This document shows positions 1 to 11,937 of a stretch of 64,000 nt of DNA, in pieces. The number at the start of each line of letters is the position of its first letter. Position 1 is the first letter of the stretch. Origin of the DNA: Panicum virgatum (lineage: Eukaryota; Streptophyta; Magnoliopsida; Poales; Poaceae); assembly GCF_016808335.1 (NCBI RefSeq), contig NC_053147.1, forward strand, positions 68,694,960 through 68,758,959, given 5' to 3'. Made by a program: the position numbers and the translations under genes. The notes below the pieces were generated by a model. That model was not told where the DNA came from and ran no database searches. It was given only the letters and a program-made list of their open reading frames with translations.

Positions 1-1520
1 AGACTTGACGGCAACCGGGCAAGCTAGCAGGCCTTTTTGGTTAAGGCCGAACGTCCATCTGGGAGTTATATTTAGGGGTGAAGGGCCTTAAAATTAAGTC
101 TAGATAATCTAAGGGCAGGGCACTAAAAAAGTCTGGCTTTGGCTCTAAAAGGACTGGGTTTTGGCTCTAAAAGGACTGGGCTCTAATGTTCAACTTAAAA
201 TCTATAAGTATTAAATTGAATTGTGAAGAGACTACAGAGTCATGATCCTTTACCACTCTAGTTACATTTGGACCGACCGGAACAAAGGAGCTAGTTAATA
301 ATTATTGGACTAATAAATTGATTATGATAGGTTACGTAAATCAATTTAGAGGCCCCAAACAAATGGGGGCCCTGTGCCACCGCACCTGTGGCACGCCCTC
401 CCGCCCGGGCCTGTTGGCAAACCTAGCTTCCACCAGCTTGACAAGGTCCCCCATGACTCTCTTGCCGTACTAGCCGCCAGTGTATGTGGCACCGCTCATG
501 CTGCTCGTCATCGTCAGTTCATCACGGTAGCCTGAGTGTCCCTCTCTCTACCTCCGCCCTCAGAGATGCCCTCTACCGCCGTCCGTTGGCGGATCAAGAA
601 CGGGTCACGGCACCAAAGTGGATCATCTCTAGAGATTTGCATTGACACCAAAAGACATGTTTTAATATAAGGAAGTGGTTTAAATTTCCACACAATATTA
701 TAAATTGAAGTTGTATTTCCAAAGTAGAAGCCTTAACAGAATGATGAATTGTTCACCTAAATGTCGTTCTAAGATAAGATTATACACTTGTGGAAGTTTT
801 AGACTCCCTCAGGTCAAACATCTAAAAGGTTGGCTATCAATAAATTTGAACAAGTTAGTTTGAAAATATAATATTTCCTCCATCCAGACAGAGAATGCAT
901 GCAATTATGGGCATGGACCTAGACTTCATTGTCTAGATACAAAGCCAGAGTCGCATTACATTATTTGATAGGAGGGAGGGAGTATGAAGATAATACGTGT
1001 CTATTATTTAACTTGCAAGATTGTTTGTATGCATTTAATGAACATATTGAATTTATAAACCTATTCTAGTGTTCTATAATAATACTTGAGGTATATTTTT
1101 GTACGAGAAAAGTGTTCTATGTAGACTCAATCATTAATTTCTCATAAAATATATACAAAACCAACAAACATCTTAAATCCACTTTCAGTACAACATATCC
1201 ATTGATGTAATTTTGTCTACACGCCGAACACCATCATACCGTTTTATACTTGTATCATCCTAACTTTATCATGAAATTGAAGAAGTCTATTTTATCAGCA
1301 ATGTGTACTTTTGTTTAACATTGTTCTTCTTTCTAACGCTACATAATATATCTATATGTGCATATTTTGTTTAGAAACATGGTTCCCGCTTTATTTCAAA
1401 GAAACAAAGAATAGTATTTTGGTTTATACATCAAGTTCACGTTCAGTGTATTCTAAACGTGCCTGCTAACATAATAGAGCTAAAGGCCAGGTTCATCAAG
1501 TAAGGTAGGAGCCGAGCTCT
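1..1520. other. Intergenic DNA without recognisable gene
   Basis: I see no convincing coding region, RNA gene or bounded transposon here. The sequence is AT-rich, with a GC-richer patch near 360-600 that has no long open frame. It could be decayed repeat DNA. Confidence 0.5.
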
Positions 1521-3493
1521 CACTACAAGAAAAACGACAATTCGTCTCTGCACTTTAGTATCGGTCAACTTTAGTTCAGTAATAAAGTTGGCATGGAGCC
1601 ATTTTAGTTTCGGGTCCAATTTTGAAAGCCTACGGAACCACTTTAGTACCGGGTAAAAGCTCCAACCGGTACTAAATATCATATTTTAGTACCGGTTGGT
1701 GTTTTAGCCCAGTACTAAAATAGCGCGGCCATTTAGTACCGTCAATGACATCATCCGGTAGTAAATGGTGACATTTAGTATCGGTCGGTGTTTTGCTCTG
1801 GTATTAAATGGTTCCCCACGGGTTGCTACAAAAGGAAAGCATATCTACCTCCATCACATGTGTTGTGTAGGTAAGATGGTAAGAAAGAGTCACGCGAGAC
1901 TTGAGGTCGTGAGTTCTGAAAGCATCTAGGCCGATGGATGCTAAATGGTAAGTTTCGGTGATTAGTGACAACCATATGTGACTAACGGGTGTTTTGAAGG
2001 AATTATCTTTTAAACATCAAGTCGCGAATGCAATATGAAAGGAGACCCCTCAAAATTCATGATCAACAAGCCACGGACTCAAATCTTTAAGATTAAGGAC
2101 CTTTCTAGACTCAAGTGTCAAAAGGAGATGAAGGACACTTGATTTAGTTCAGGTTTTATAGTTTTTAGTTCGTGACCGTACTATAAGAGGGGTTCTTGAG
2201 TTAGTAGCTTGACCATAGTTGAGTTGGCCTTAAAATTCATGCACACTTGCTCAAGTTCAGCTCAAGACAGGCTATGGAACTCAGAAAAACACTTGGAAGA
2301 AGAAAGAATCGAAGAACCAATCAAATCCAAGTCAGAAAAGAAGAAATCAGAAAAACACAGAAGGACTGGATTATCCGACGGCCCGTCGGATCAACCGACG
2401 ACCCCCCCCCCCCCCCCCCCCGGCTGTCGGACTATCTGACCCAATAGGACCAGACTAATTCTGACAGGATTCAAAATTCAGTTGAAAACCTCTTTAGGAC
2501 CGGATGATCCGACACGTTTTTTTTAAGTAGAGTCGGACTAATCGTCGGATCATTGTCCAGAGAGCATTTGAAGAGTTGCAAGTGTGCTTGAGCTTAGGGC
2601 CGACTTAGTGATGGTCAAGTGAAGACTTAGGACTTGTTACTCTTGGTGTTTGACGGCACCTAGATGGTCTTGGTGATCGGAGGCTCTTGGTGAGCTCTTG
2701 GAGTTTGTGTGAGCACCAAGAAGGAGACTTGTACACGGTGTGAAGCTCGCCGTTCCGAAGATGGAGTAGGAGCATTCTTAGTGATCACTTGCTCTTCGTG
2801 ATGCAAGGGAGCTCAACCCTTTGTGGGTGCTCCAACGTGGATTAGGGGGGAGCGTCAACTCCTCGACACCACGGGAAAAAATCCGGTTGTCTTGTGCTCT
2901 CTCTCATTTCATTCAAGCATTTACTTATTTTGTTCTCGTGTTACTCCTCTCTTGCTTGTTTGATGACTAGAGCTTGATCTTGCTAGTGTGTTTCTTTTGC
3001 CTAGTCTCTTCTTGATAGTGTGATCTCAACTAGGATGATAGACATGCTAGTGTGTTTTTCCACCTAGAATCCTCTTGTTAGTGTGCTCTAGATGATAGGT
3101 CTTGAACTCTAGGGTTGGACAACACTAGACGTAGGTTAAGGACCGGTTTATATTTGAAAAAGTCCCAATTCAACTCCCCTTCTTGGGCCACGATCCTTAC
3201 AAGTTCGAATCCAGGAACTGCGCACGAGCATATTACATGTGAAATTTGCGTGACTTGTGACTTGTGACAATGCGCGTGTGCGGGGGCCTCCCGGTTGTTT
3301 CCCCAATTTTTTTCTTTATTTTTTGGATTTAAAATCATTTAATACCGGTTGGTGTTATGGACCGGTACTATATAACACCTTTAGTCTTTAGTATCGGGCA
3401 TTTTAACCGATACTAAATGACCACGGTACCGTCAGCCGCCCGGTACAAAAAGGGTGCTGCTGACTGGTACTAATGCTAGGTTTTCTAGCAGTG
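1521..3493. mobile_element. Non-autonomous CACTA (En/Spm) element split by a solo LTR
   Basis: The left end reads CACTACAAGAAAAACG and the right end is the inverted counterpart, finishing TTTTCTAGCAGTG; CACTACAAGAAAA is the usual start of grass CACTA elements. Both subterminal zones (about 1540-1810 and 3330-3480) carry repeated, inverted copies of a motif around AGTACCGGTTGG, the expected transposase-binding arrays. The flanking 3-bp direct repeat is imperfect (tct and cct). Without the inserted LTR the element is only about 0.69 kb and has no transposase, so it needs help in trans. Confidence 0.8.
1917..3201. mobile_element. Solo LTR of an LTR retrotransposon nested in the CACTA element
   Basis: The segment begins TGAAAGCATC and ends GATCCTTACA, so it has TG and CA ends, and it is flanked by a perfect 5-bp direct repeat, AGTTC, at 1912-1916 and 3202-3206. 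Joining the flanks restores a plausible uninterrupted CACTA interior. There is no primer-binding site, internal region or second LTR, so this is the product of LTR-LTR recombination. It contains a run of 21 C at 2402-2422. Its length (1285 bp) would suit a gypsy-type LTR, but the family is not established. Confidence 0.75.
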
Positions 3494-3540
3494 CCTCAAA
3501 GGTCGCCTCCATGTTGGTAGCGCTGAAATCCCCCAAGCCA

Positions 3541-3723
3541 ATGTTTTAAATAACAGGCTATAGGATTTAGCGGCAGGGTTCTCAAAATGCTATTAGTGCT
3601 GCTATAGTTCACTATTTCCCACTATAGCGCGCTATTTTCTACTACAGTGGCCATAGAGGCTGCTCCACGAAACCGCTATAGCGTCGCTATAGCACCGCTA
3701 CATAGCCCGCCATTTAAAACAAT
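3541..3723. mobile_element. MITE with TTTTAAAT-type inverted ends
   Basis: The left end (TTTTAAATAACAGGCTATAG) is the near inverse of the right end (CTACATAGCCCGCCATTTAAAAC). The interior is full of short GCTATAG/CTATAGC palindromes. AATG lies on both outer sides and may be a target duplication. Superfamily not assigned. Confidence 0.5.
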
Positions 3724-3791
3724 GCCCCGTGCTGGCGCCAGCAAACTTGACTGCACCTGCTCCTGGGATCTTGGATGACCATCTTGTAATA

Positions 3792-4457
3792 GGGAAAGTC
3801 CGGTTTACACTTTTAAACTATCACAAAAGTTCGAGTTTAACCCTTCAACTACAAAACCGGATAACAAAGACCATCCAACTGTTGAAACCGGGCAAATTTG
3901 GCCCAATAGCTGGTTTCGAAGGTGGTTTTCCATTGTGTGAGAATTAAAAATATTCAAATTGAAACAAAAAATTATAAATAACTCATTTTAAATTAAAAAA
4001 ATATGAAATTGGTGTCAAACATGTTCTAAAAAAGTAACCTATCATTGGCATGATACTTTTCAGTTATTCAGATCCAATTTTTTTATTTTCATAATATTTG
4101 GTTGTTTTTAGTTATGTCTATTATTTTTTAATAACTAAGATTCAAACAGAACAATAATAGATATGTTACATCTTTATAAAAAATTGATACTAGTTCATAT
4201 TTTTATGATTTGAAATAAATTAGTGTTGATTTTTAGATCTAATTAGAATTTTTTATTTTTAAAAAAAATATAAAACCACCTTGGAAACCAACACAAGGGT
4301 CAAATTTGTCTGGTTTTGTAAGTTGGGTGGCCTATTTTATCCAGTTTTGTAATTGAAGCCTTTGAAAGTTGAAAATCGGGTTTATGCGATAGTTTAAGAG
4401 TGCATTCGGACTTCTATGACAGTTTAAAAGTGTAATTCGGACTTTTCTCCTCGTAGT
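3792..4457. mobile_element. Small non-autonomous MULE
   Basis: Long terminal inverted repeats are visible: the left starts GGGAAAGTCCGG and shares ACACTTTTAAACT with the inverted right end, with similarity over about 45 bp. The same 11 bp, ATCTTGTAATA, flank both sides (3781-3791 and 4458-4468), the 9-11 bp target duplication expected of Mutator-like elements. The interior is AT-rich and non-coding. The right end has a few extra bases (CCTCGTAGT) not matched on the left. Confidence 0.75.
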
Positions 4458-4468
4458 ATCTTGTAATA

Positions 4469-5440
4469 CCTTGCTGATATAGGACTGGCCCGATCTTCCG
4501 AGAGTTAATGGTAAATTTGATTGGTAGAGACTCGACATTGCCGATCCGGCTTCTAATCAGACATGATTCGAAGTCCTGCAACCGTTGCACCGCTGCTCCG
4601 TTGGTTATCAACCAAGCACAACTTGATTGATCTCGCCGAGAAGTCTTTTCCTGCAAGCGAATCGAAGAATACAAGCAAGAATGGGTAAACACGCAATCTG
4701 AAATTGCAGATGTGTATGAAGCAAAAATCAAGATGGGGTTCAAGCTCTGATCACAAAAGGACTAATCGCCACAATGGTGAAGAACAAGAACGGGGCCCTG
4801 ATTCACAGCAAAAGGACTCGACGTCACAGTTACAATGAAGATGACTGTTTCTCAATGGAGAACACGCACTAAACAAAACCCTAACCCTAAACCCTAAGTG
4901 GCGACAGCTATACTAAGTTTATACTAGAAGAGGAATGTCCTATGGTTGGGGGCGACCACAACTTGGGCTTAAGGCCCGATACGATACAAATGCCTGATCG
5001 GCCCAAAACAGGTGACGCAGCACCTTGTCATGGACACACGGAATGATCCACGAATCTTCTGGAGCTGGGACTAGAACCAAAAGAATCGTCTCGTCGTCAG
5101 GTTTCCAACGCATCTGAGGAAACCTTATTTGGATGCCGTATGAGCGAGATATTGCCGTTTGAGTGCAGGGCTGTCGGCTGAATCCAAATCGAACAACAGT
5201 TCAAGTTGGAGACAACTGGTAGATTGGTGATGACTGATGAGACCGGCTTGAGCGTGGTCAAAATGGAGATGTCATCATCACTTGCTGCCATGACTCAGTG
5301 AGATCCAACCCCGCGCGTGTCGTATGGATCCATCTTTAAATTTTTTTTTGCTATATGTGTGTATCTACTCCCAATACGCATAATTCAAAATTGAGCCTAT
5401 CAAAATATTGTTGTTTCCATCCATCCAAACACTATCATCA

Positions 5441-5441
<1 letters not shown>
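4469..5441. other. Intergenic DNA, possibly decayed retrotransposon
   Basis: No gene is supported. The composition resembles LTR retrotransposon remnants, but I cannot find paired ends. About 20 bp near 4877-4897 look like plant telomere repeat (CCCTAA/CCCTAAA units). Confidence 0.35.

Positions 5442-5502
<61 letters not shown>
5442..5502. repeat. (TC)n microsatellite
   Basis: About 60 bp of uninterrupted TC dinucleotide lie upstream of the small-protein cluster that follows. Such tracts are common in plant promoters and 5' leaders, so it may mark a transcription start region, but nothing here proves that. Confidence 0.95.
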
Positions 5503-5504
<2 letters not shown>

Positions 5505-5971
5505 ATGTTTACAAGATTTTACCCCGCGTGCTTTGCTGTGCTGGCTCACGCTGCTACCATCGCTTAGCTCATCAGTCATCACAACGACGATCTGAATGCT
5601 AGTGTGCCAGTTAAGCCCTCCGGCCGGGAGCACGCGGTTCGCATGTTTGTTAGGCCCCGCGCGCGCGCCTGCCTACCCTAGCTACATCAAGACAAATCCG
5701 GCCACGTACTAGCTTCTTGACTGGACGGGGACCACGACCACCGGCGGCTGCCCGGCCGGCCGTCGAGCATTTCCTTCCTTCCGGAAGTGACCGAAACTGA
5801 CATCTCAGTTACTAGTTTCACACCCAGCTCATCACATCTCCTGCCTTCCTCTCTCTGTTCACGCGCATCTGCAAGCCGACAGACCATTCTCTCCATCCCC
5901 TCGCCTCGCCTTCCAACCCAACCCTGGGCTCGCGTTCCCCTCCACTGCCGCCGCCGCCCCTGGCCGTGAGG

Positions 5972-6076
5972 ATGGACGATGAGGAGGCCGAGTGGCGGAT
6001 CACCGAGGAAGCCGCGTACGCGGCCACCTACTTGTTCTACGGCCTAGTCCCACCCGGCGATGAAGCCGCCGCGTAG
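5972..6076 (+). CDS. Small protein module, copy 1 (unrecognised)
   Basis: A short frame of 34 codons starts ATGGACGATGAGG after a GC-rich leader and ends TAG. Its core, with tyrosines before FYGLV, resembles the ECFYGLVRDA core of the two copies downstream. The coding sequence may be longer: a second GC-rich frame at about 6119-6292 ends ...MCYG just before a GT donor-like site, and the downstream copies also have a C-(Y/F)-G at this point. This could be exon 1 of a larger gene whose later exons are the downstream modules, or a decayed copy. I do not recognise the family. Confidence is for a real coding segment, not for these borders. Confidence 0.35.
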   Translation: MDDEEAEWRITEEAAYAATYLFYGLVPPGDEAAA

Positions 6077-6761
6077 GGACGGGGGCGGAGGCCGGAGGAG
6101 GACCGAGCCGGCCCAGGCGTGTTGGCCGAGCTCGTCGTCATCCTGTGCGGGCTCGGCACCTACTTCATCGGCACCATGCCGCCCTACTACTTCGCCGCCG
6201 TGACCCAGCCCATCACCACCGGCAGCACCGCCGTCGCGCTGCTTCCGACCTGCCTGCCAATCGCCCATGGCCCGCCGATGTGCTACGGTACTGCTGCTCT
6301 CCACTTCGCTCTGTCGTCGTCGTCTCCCTCAGTTCATCCGATCCGTGTGTCTTCTTCCCCCATGCGGACAGTCGTCGTCTCAGATAGCTATGGAGATGTT
6401 GTTTGTTCGATCTTTGATAGATCCGATTCCCAATTCCCATGACCCATGGCCTGCTCCTGCTGTCTCTCTTCTCCCATGCTCCACATAGAGCAAGTTGATT
6501 TGGCGCATGGTTTCTTGAGCATGATGACCTGCGCGAGGCTGCGACTTCCTTGCCTTAAGTTTGATAGTTCGTTTCTTCAGTTCTTTGTCCCGATTTGCCT
6601 TCAATCCATGTATGCGTTGTGCATGTGCTCAACCTAAGCGCATACTGTCCATCTGTTGATGTTTGCATAAATGTTCAAAGATCTTGTTTATATATACATG
6701 ACACTGATCGACCAAGCTGCTTGTTCCTCACAAAATACCATAATGGGAGAGGCCAGCCATG

Positions 6762-6904
6762 GCGCCGCCGCCGCCTCCGGGCAGTGCCTCTGCAGACAGC
6801 GACTGGAGCGACAAAGACGCTGAAAAGGTCTCCATGGAGTGCTTTTGTGGTCTTGTACGTGACGCCACCAATAGCTGCTATGGTATGTGTGCGTGCCCTC
6901 TGAT
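6762..6904 (+). pseudogene. Small protein module, copy 2 (probably decayed)
   Basis: This segment encodes a start, a Pro/Ser-rich stretch, ADSDWSDKD, then ECFCGLVRDATNSCYG. It is clearly homologous to copy 3 at 7861: the coding part and several hundred bases upstream both align. In copy 3 the matching position just before the module reads AACAGGATGGGAGAG, a good 3' splice site; here the cag is lost (CCATAATGGGAGAG). The frame runs to TGA shortly after CYG, next to a donor-like GTATGTG, so a downstream exon may once have followed. Copy 3 has an aromatic residue where the first C of CFCG stands. Function unknown. Confidence 0.4.
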
Positions 6905-7586
6905 CTAGATATGATCTTGCTCCATCAGTTTTTGTGTTTTCGCCATACGGCCACCAGCCGTTGTTTCAGCTACAAGAATGTTGTTTGATGAATGGAAGAT
7001 GGATATGATCTGGCATGCAGTAGCATCTATCTCTTGTGTATTATTTTGCTGCTCGACAGGGTTAACTTTACCAGTGAGGGAAAAAAGGAGATTGCTGAGA
7101 AATGTGTTTATGGGATTTCTCGGAAAAAATTCCTCAAATTGCACACAAAATAATTTAGATTATCTCCAAACAATCAAATATGAAAGATAAGATATCACAG
7201 TGCATAGAAATGAGAAGACATGGACAAGGAAAAAAGGGTGGGTTCGGATTCAAAATTACTAAGAATTTTTATCAACCGCTCACCACCGATAAATGCGATT
7301 ATCGGTTTCTCGATCTTTTTGCCTAGAAATTTTTTCCTGCTGCTCGATCGTCACAGGGTTGGAACGGCATGCTTCTAGTTCTAGGCAGGTGCAAGAAGGC
7401 CTACTTGAGCATGATGCCATGTGAATCCCTTGCCTATCTAGTTTTTTTTTGTATTTCTTCAGTTCATTGCTCCAATTTTGCCAATCCGTGTGTGTTCAGC
7501 TCAAACTCATGGATTTTGCAATTATGTCATCAGTGCGATCACTTATTGTCCATCTCATGATGTTTGCATGATGTGAACATTTCGTT

Positions 7587-7740
7587 TGTTAGGATTAGTC
7601 CCACATTGGTTGTGGGGGGAGAGTTTAACCAACTTAAAGGTGGGGGAGTCTCTCACCTCTTGGGCTATCTTTTGGGGTGTAGCACGACTTCCTCCGGGTG
7701 TGCGCCTGGTTGGGCCAACTCTTCAGGTTTTGGGCTGACA
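7587..7740. mobile_element. Short solo LTR (TRIM-like) inside the duplicated module
   Basis: A 154-bp insertion interrupts the upstream DNA that copy 3 shares with copy 2. It starts TGTTAGGATTAGTCCCACAT and ends GGGCTGACA, giving TG and CA ends. TCGTT and TTGTT flank it, a 5-bp repeat with one mismatch. The TTAGTCCCACATTGG start is of a kind seen in very small plant LTR retrotransposons. No second LTR is present. Confidence 0.5.
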
Positions 7741-7860
7741 TTGTTTTTGTTCAAAAGAAATAAAATTGTTTTCTGTTCATCTTTGATCCGATTTGTACAT
7801 GCACTGACTAAGCTACATGTTCTGCACACAAAATAATTAACAGGATGGGAGAGACCAGCC

Positions 7861-8158
7861 ATGTCGCCAGGCAGCGGTTCTGGAGATAGCGACTGGAGCG
7901 GTAACGATGACAAGGCCGCCACGGAGTGCTTCTATGGTCTTGTACGCGACGCTGCCAAGACCTGTTTCGGTTGGAGCAATGACACTGTTCATCTCGACGG
8001 TCACGGTAATATCTGACTACTTTCTCTTCTTCCAGTACAATAATCTTGGAACTCTAAAGAAGATACATACCCCCTGCTTGTGTGGCCTGATTGCATTGTG
8101 TGTAGGTAATAATGATGATCCGGCTCCAACTTGCCCGAGAAATGAGTGTCCGGCCTAA
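7861..8158 (+). CDS. Small two-exon protein, copy 3 (unrecognised family)
   Basis: Exons are 7861-8005 and 8106-8158, with GT and AG at the intron ends (donor CACG|GTAATA, acceptor TGTAG|GTAATAATG). They join in frame to a 65-residue protein. It starts MSPGSGSGDSDWSG, carries the core ECFYGLVRDAAKTCFGW, and ends in a short tail with two cysteines (TCPRNECPA). There is no signal peptide or membrane segment; it is acidic and Gly/Ser-rich at the N-terminus. Reading through the intron would stop three codons later, so splicing determines the tail. It is the best preserved of three tandem modules in 2.2 kb. I do not know the function; a lineage-specific gene or a decayed exon array are both possible. 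Confidence 0.5.
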
Positions 8159-8159
8159 T

Positions 8160-9960
8160 GGCTGCGTGGCGCAACTGATGATGGAGCCAAACTGAGATCC
8201 ACTGCTCCTGATGCTTCTGCTACTGCTATGCATGCAGCTGCTTTGAGATGAATATTACCAATAATACTCTTAATTATTATGTTCCTTTTATCCGTATGAG
8301 AACACCGCGCTTAAGTCATGCGGTCATGAACAGTAATCTACCCTGCGTTTCGTACTCAGTTCAGCAGGCTTTAGTTTTATCCACATGCGAGTAAGCGGTG
8401 GCATGTGTGCCGTGGAGTGAGGATCTATCGATGCTTCAAACCCTTCATACTTCCTATTGGTTTTGCTACTTTGTGGTTGTTTTCATGTTGATTGAATGTG
8501 CCAGTAATACCACATCACTGTGCGTGTACGTACTGATCTTTTAACTGCACAATGTTGGTTTGTCTGTTTATCTGATTGTCTTGAAGTGGTATGAGGTGCT
8601 CATGCATGGAATGTGAGGTAGGGAGAATTATGCATGCGGTCTGTGACTTGTATTATATATATAATATTAGCTGAGAACAAAGTACATGATTTTGCAAGCT
8701 TAAACTATAGGGGATCGGAGCTAAATAAATTAGATTATATGAGTTGATTTCCGTGCTTAGCATATAGATATAGCAAGCAAGAGAGTTAATCTAGATTTTA
8801 TGAGAATGCTGTCATGGACTCATGGTTGCGGATGTCTTGTATCAACTGGTAGCATAAAATAGCTTTAAATTTGGGTCTCTCCCTTATCCTTCTTGTAGTT
8901 TACAACAGTGAAAACGCATCCAATTAAAAAAATCCACATAACAAGCATTATTGAACAATTGACGGTGTAGCAGGTAAATTAAAGCATAGATAAAATCTCC
9001 CCTTTCGAAAAAAAAAGGTAAAGCATCAGATGTGCTAGCTAAATGCAGGTGCTGTCTAGCTGCGGATTACATGTACACGCCTCGATCCCGAAGAGAAATT
9101 GGATCGGCATACAGACCAACACAAGTCTTTGCCTCAGTATCCTCTCCTCAATTAACTTTCCACAACTCGCTGACAAGCACCTTAGTTACATAATCCTCGG
9201 AGATCATCTAATAGCTTCTTGATTGTCTTTTTTTATAGGTACAAAATTATATGAAATATGGCACAACAAAAGTCTTTGTATATCTTGAACTCCTAGTGTA
9301 GATAAAAATATGTGTCAAAAGGATTAATCAAATTTGAGAAAATTGGGTGTCTGTGCGTTAGGTTGTGGTGATATTTTGACTGATAAGAATATGGCCTGCT
9401 TAATCATTCTAGTTCGCTTGACCAAAATTTTAGAGATAAAAAGGGAGGCTTACAGTCAGTACTGAAGTTATGCAGCTTGCTTGAGCTGTCAGTTGAGTTC
9501 ACACACCTCCCTTGAGAGTAGTCTTTGTTCTTGATAGAAATGTTTGATTAGATAATAACCTTTTACCAATGAAGAATCTTATATATATGTGCCACTTGAC
9601 CAGCAAACACAGTAAGACCAAGCTAATTAGACTACGTCTTCCTCTTCCCCCTCTTCTCATCTATCTTTGTAATGCATGTCAACATTATCACAACTGCAAG
9701 TCTAGCTTTAATTTGCTAACAATCTAAATAACTTTTCACGCAATGCACGTACCGTCTTATTTAGGTCCGGACTATACCAGTTCATGAGTCCTTGCTTCAC
9801 AAACCTACCTTGATTGCAATGCTATATAAGCTCCATTGCATTGCCCAACATCTAACCATGCATCTATCGATACCATTTCATTCTACATTGACCAAGCTTA
9901 TACACATCTCAGGCACATATATATTTCATAACAGTACGTAAAGGGTATCATCATCTATCA
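8160..9960. other. Intergenic DNA
   Basis: No coding region is supported. From about 9660 the sequence is homologous to the promoter of the intact SAUR gene (11927 onward), so it belongs to the SAUR duplication, including a TATATAA box at 9823-9829. Confidence 0.6.
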
Positions 9961-10009
9961 CATTTAGTCTAGGACGCCAAAACATATATACATAGAGGTA
10001 GTCAGGTAG

Positions 10010-10306
10010 ATGGCCATCTTGGGATCAAGGAAACAATCCAAGGCTATTGCCACACCATGGTACGCCTGTGCCACTGGTGGTGACACTAGGAAGGTCCTGA
10101 AAGGGTATGTTCCTATGATGCTCGTTGATGGGGCACGATGATGAACATGGACAGAGGATCTGGGTGCCACTAAAGTTGCTAAGAGAGCCGTGCATAGTGG
10201 CATAGTTGGAGCTAGCAGAGCAACGACAGTTTGGGCATGGCCAACGTGGCATGCATATTGAGGATCCCGTGCACTGTGATCCATTTCGAGAATATAATCA
10301 ACTGAT
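10010..10306 (+). pseudogene. SAUR auxin-response gene, broken tandem copy
   Basis: This aligns along its length with the intact SAUR gene at 12346. It starts ATGGCCATCTTGGG and keeps the TPWYACATGG and KGYVPM segments. An extra G in the run before CACGATGATG (near 10130) shifts the frame to an immediate stop. In the restored phase a TAG lies where the intact copy has an ordinary codon (near 10203), and a further 2-base insertion lies near 10253. So there are at least three disabling lesions. The upstream 300 bp, including the TATA box, remain alignable with the good copy. Confidence 0.85.
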
Positions 10307-10309
10307 TAA

Positions 10310-11191
10310 AGTTGAAAGCAGCTAGAAAGGTTTAGAATTATGTGTTTCTATATGTTTCATCATGGGTTTTTCTTCCTCTTTTTTGTTTTTATTTCATTAT
10401 TGGGAATATTACTTTTTTTCAGTTTTGACGTAGACATGTAACATCCTACGTAGGGAGAAAGGTCAACTCAATTTTATCTGTCAATTTTGACATGTATATT
10501 ATTATTCTTTTATTTATTTATTCCATAAAGATAGGTCAATTCAATCATATATATGTTCTATCTGTTCTATACTAGGTGGTCATATGAACATTCTATGCTA
10601 ATTGAAGTGAGACAAAAACTAGTTAGATCATTTCATCTCTTTCCTTTCTGGTCCGAGCGCCAATATAATACATATCAACGTCATAAACCAATGTAGCTTT
10701 GCATATTACTTAACTAAGCAAAGAAGTATCGTCCGCTTCTTAGTAATTATATTGCAAGCTTTCATGGGTCAGAACACAACTTCATAATTCTACCACAACA
10801 GGCTGAGATTATTTATGTTCTTACACAAAGATATCCTTTGAGATTTTATGAAATATCATGATTGCTGGTGATCACATTAGCAAGAAGTAGGCATTCAATG
10901 ATGATCCCCATCAATGAGCGGGATTGTGCTAAGTAGAACCCTTTTTTCTTAGCACGGTAGTTTGACACATGAAAAGAGGGCATACAGTGCATGTTCTAGA
11001 TTTGATTATTTTGTTTTCTTTTCTTCTTACAATTCATTACTGTGATGAAGAATAAAGTAAAGCCATCTTCAAAACAACCATTACTGTGATGAAGAATATC
11101 GTCGTGGTGGGAGTGCTCAACCACCCGAGCCATGGAGATGGGCAAGAGATGAGCTAAAACTAGCTAAAGCGCCCCTACCTGGCGCGCCAAA
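10310..11191. other. Intergenic DNA and internal remnant of a minus-oriented LTR element
   Basis: No gene. A stretch including TTACTGTGATGAAGAATA is repeated about 43 bp apart near 11037 and 11080. The last 90 bp (about 11100-11191) read, on the minus strand, as the start of a retrotransposon interior directly after its LTR, with the primer-site-like TGGCGCGCCAGGTAGGGG. Confidence 0.45.
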
Positions 11192-11937
11192 TGTCGTGGT
11201 GTGCAAACCCACAGCCTGGTGGCGTAGTGCACCCGCCTAAACCCAGAGAGTGAGTACTCGGGGGTTAGCTAGGATTAGCCCAATTTCAGAGGAAGAACAC
11301 AATGAACACAGCCAGTTTAGAGTGGTTCGGGCCGCCGGAGCGTAATACCCTACGTCCCCTGTGTGTTGTATTGCTTGCACTCTCCAGCTGAGTCTCGAGA
11401 GAGTCTGAGGATCTGTGTGTATATGTTCTAGCGGGTGTGCTCTCCCTTTTATATGTCCAAGGGGAGCACGTACACTGAGCGGGGCCCCGACATGTGGACC
11501 CGGCGATGTATTATAAACTACACTTTGGCCTTCAATGCCTCAGATCCGGAGATCTTGTCGTCGGCTTCCGTGCGTAGCTTCTGACCAGGGATGGTCTTGA
11601 GCTGTCCTGTCAGAGTAGAGTCTAGCCTCTGCAGCCGCGCGTCGAGGTCATGATGAAGCGCCGAACTACTGACTCAGTCCACTGTAGCAGCGTGCAATGT
11701 TGCTCCAGTCAGTAGCTGGTCATCATGACTCGTCGCCCATGCACACGGTGCTGAGTATTTAATGCTTGTCTTGGTAACTGACGAGCCACCTCGGTCCGGG
11801 ACCCATCTGCGGGAGTCCGGATGGCACGTGGAGGTCCCGGACCCACCTGCGGGGAGTCCGGATGGCACGTGGAGGTCCCGGACCCACCTGCGGGGGTCCG
11901 GGTCCGCGGTCACAGGTGCTAAGCACATATCACCACA
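11192..11937 (-). mobile_element. LTR of a truncated retrotransposon between the SAUR copies
   Basis: Read on the minus strand the segment starts TGTGGTGATATGTGC and ends CACCACGACA, and is followed by a primer-binding-like TGGCGCGCCAGG. A minus-strand TATA-like ATATAAAAGG lies near 11450. The LTR contains about 2.5 tandem copies of a 42-bp unit around GGTCCCGGACCCACCTGCGG (11795-11900). Only one LTR and about 90 bp of interior are visible. It is inserted exactly where homology between the two SAUR promoters begins, so it came after the duplication or marks its edge. Confidence 0.6.

Noticed and set aside
4877..4897. Telomere-like CCCTAA/CCCTAAA repeats
   Set aside because: Fewer than three units; not an interstitial telomere array.
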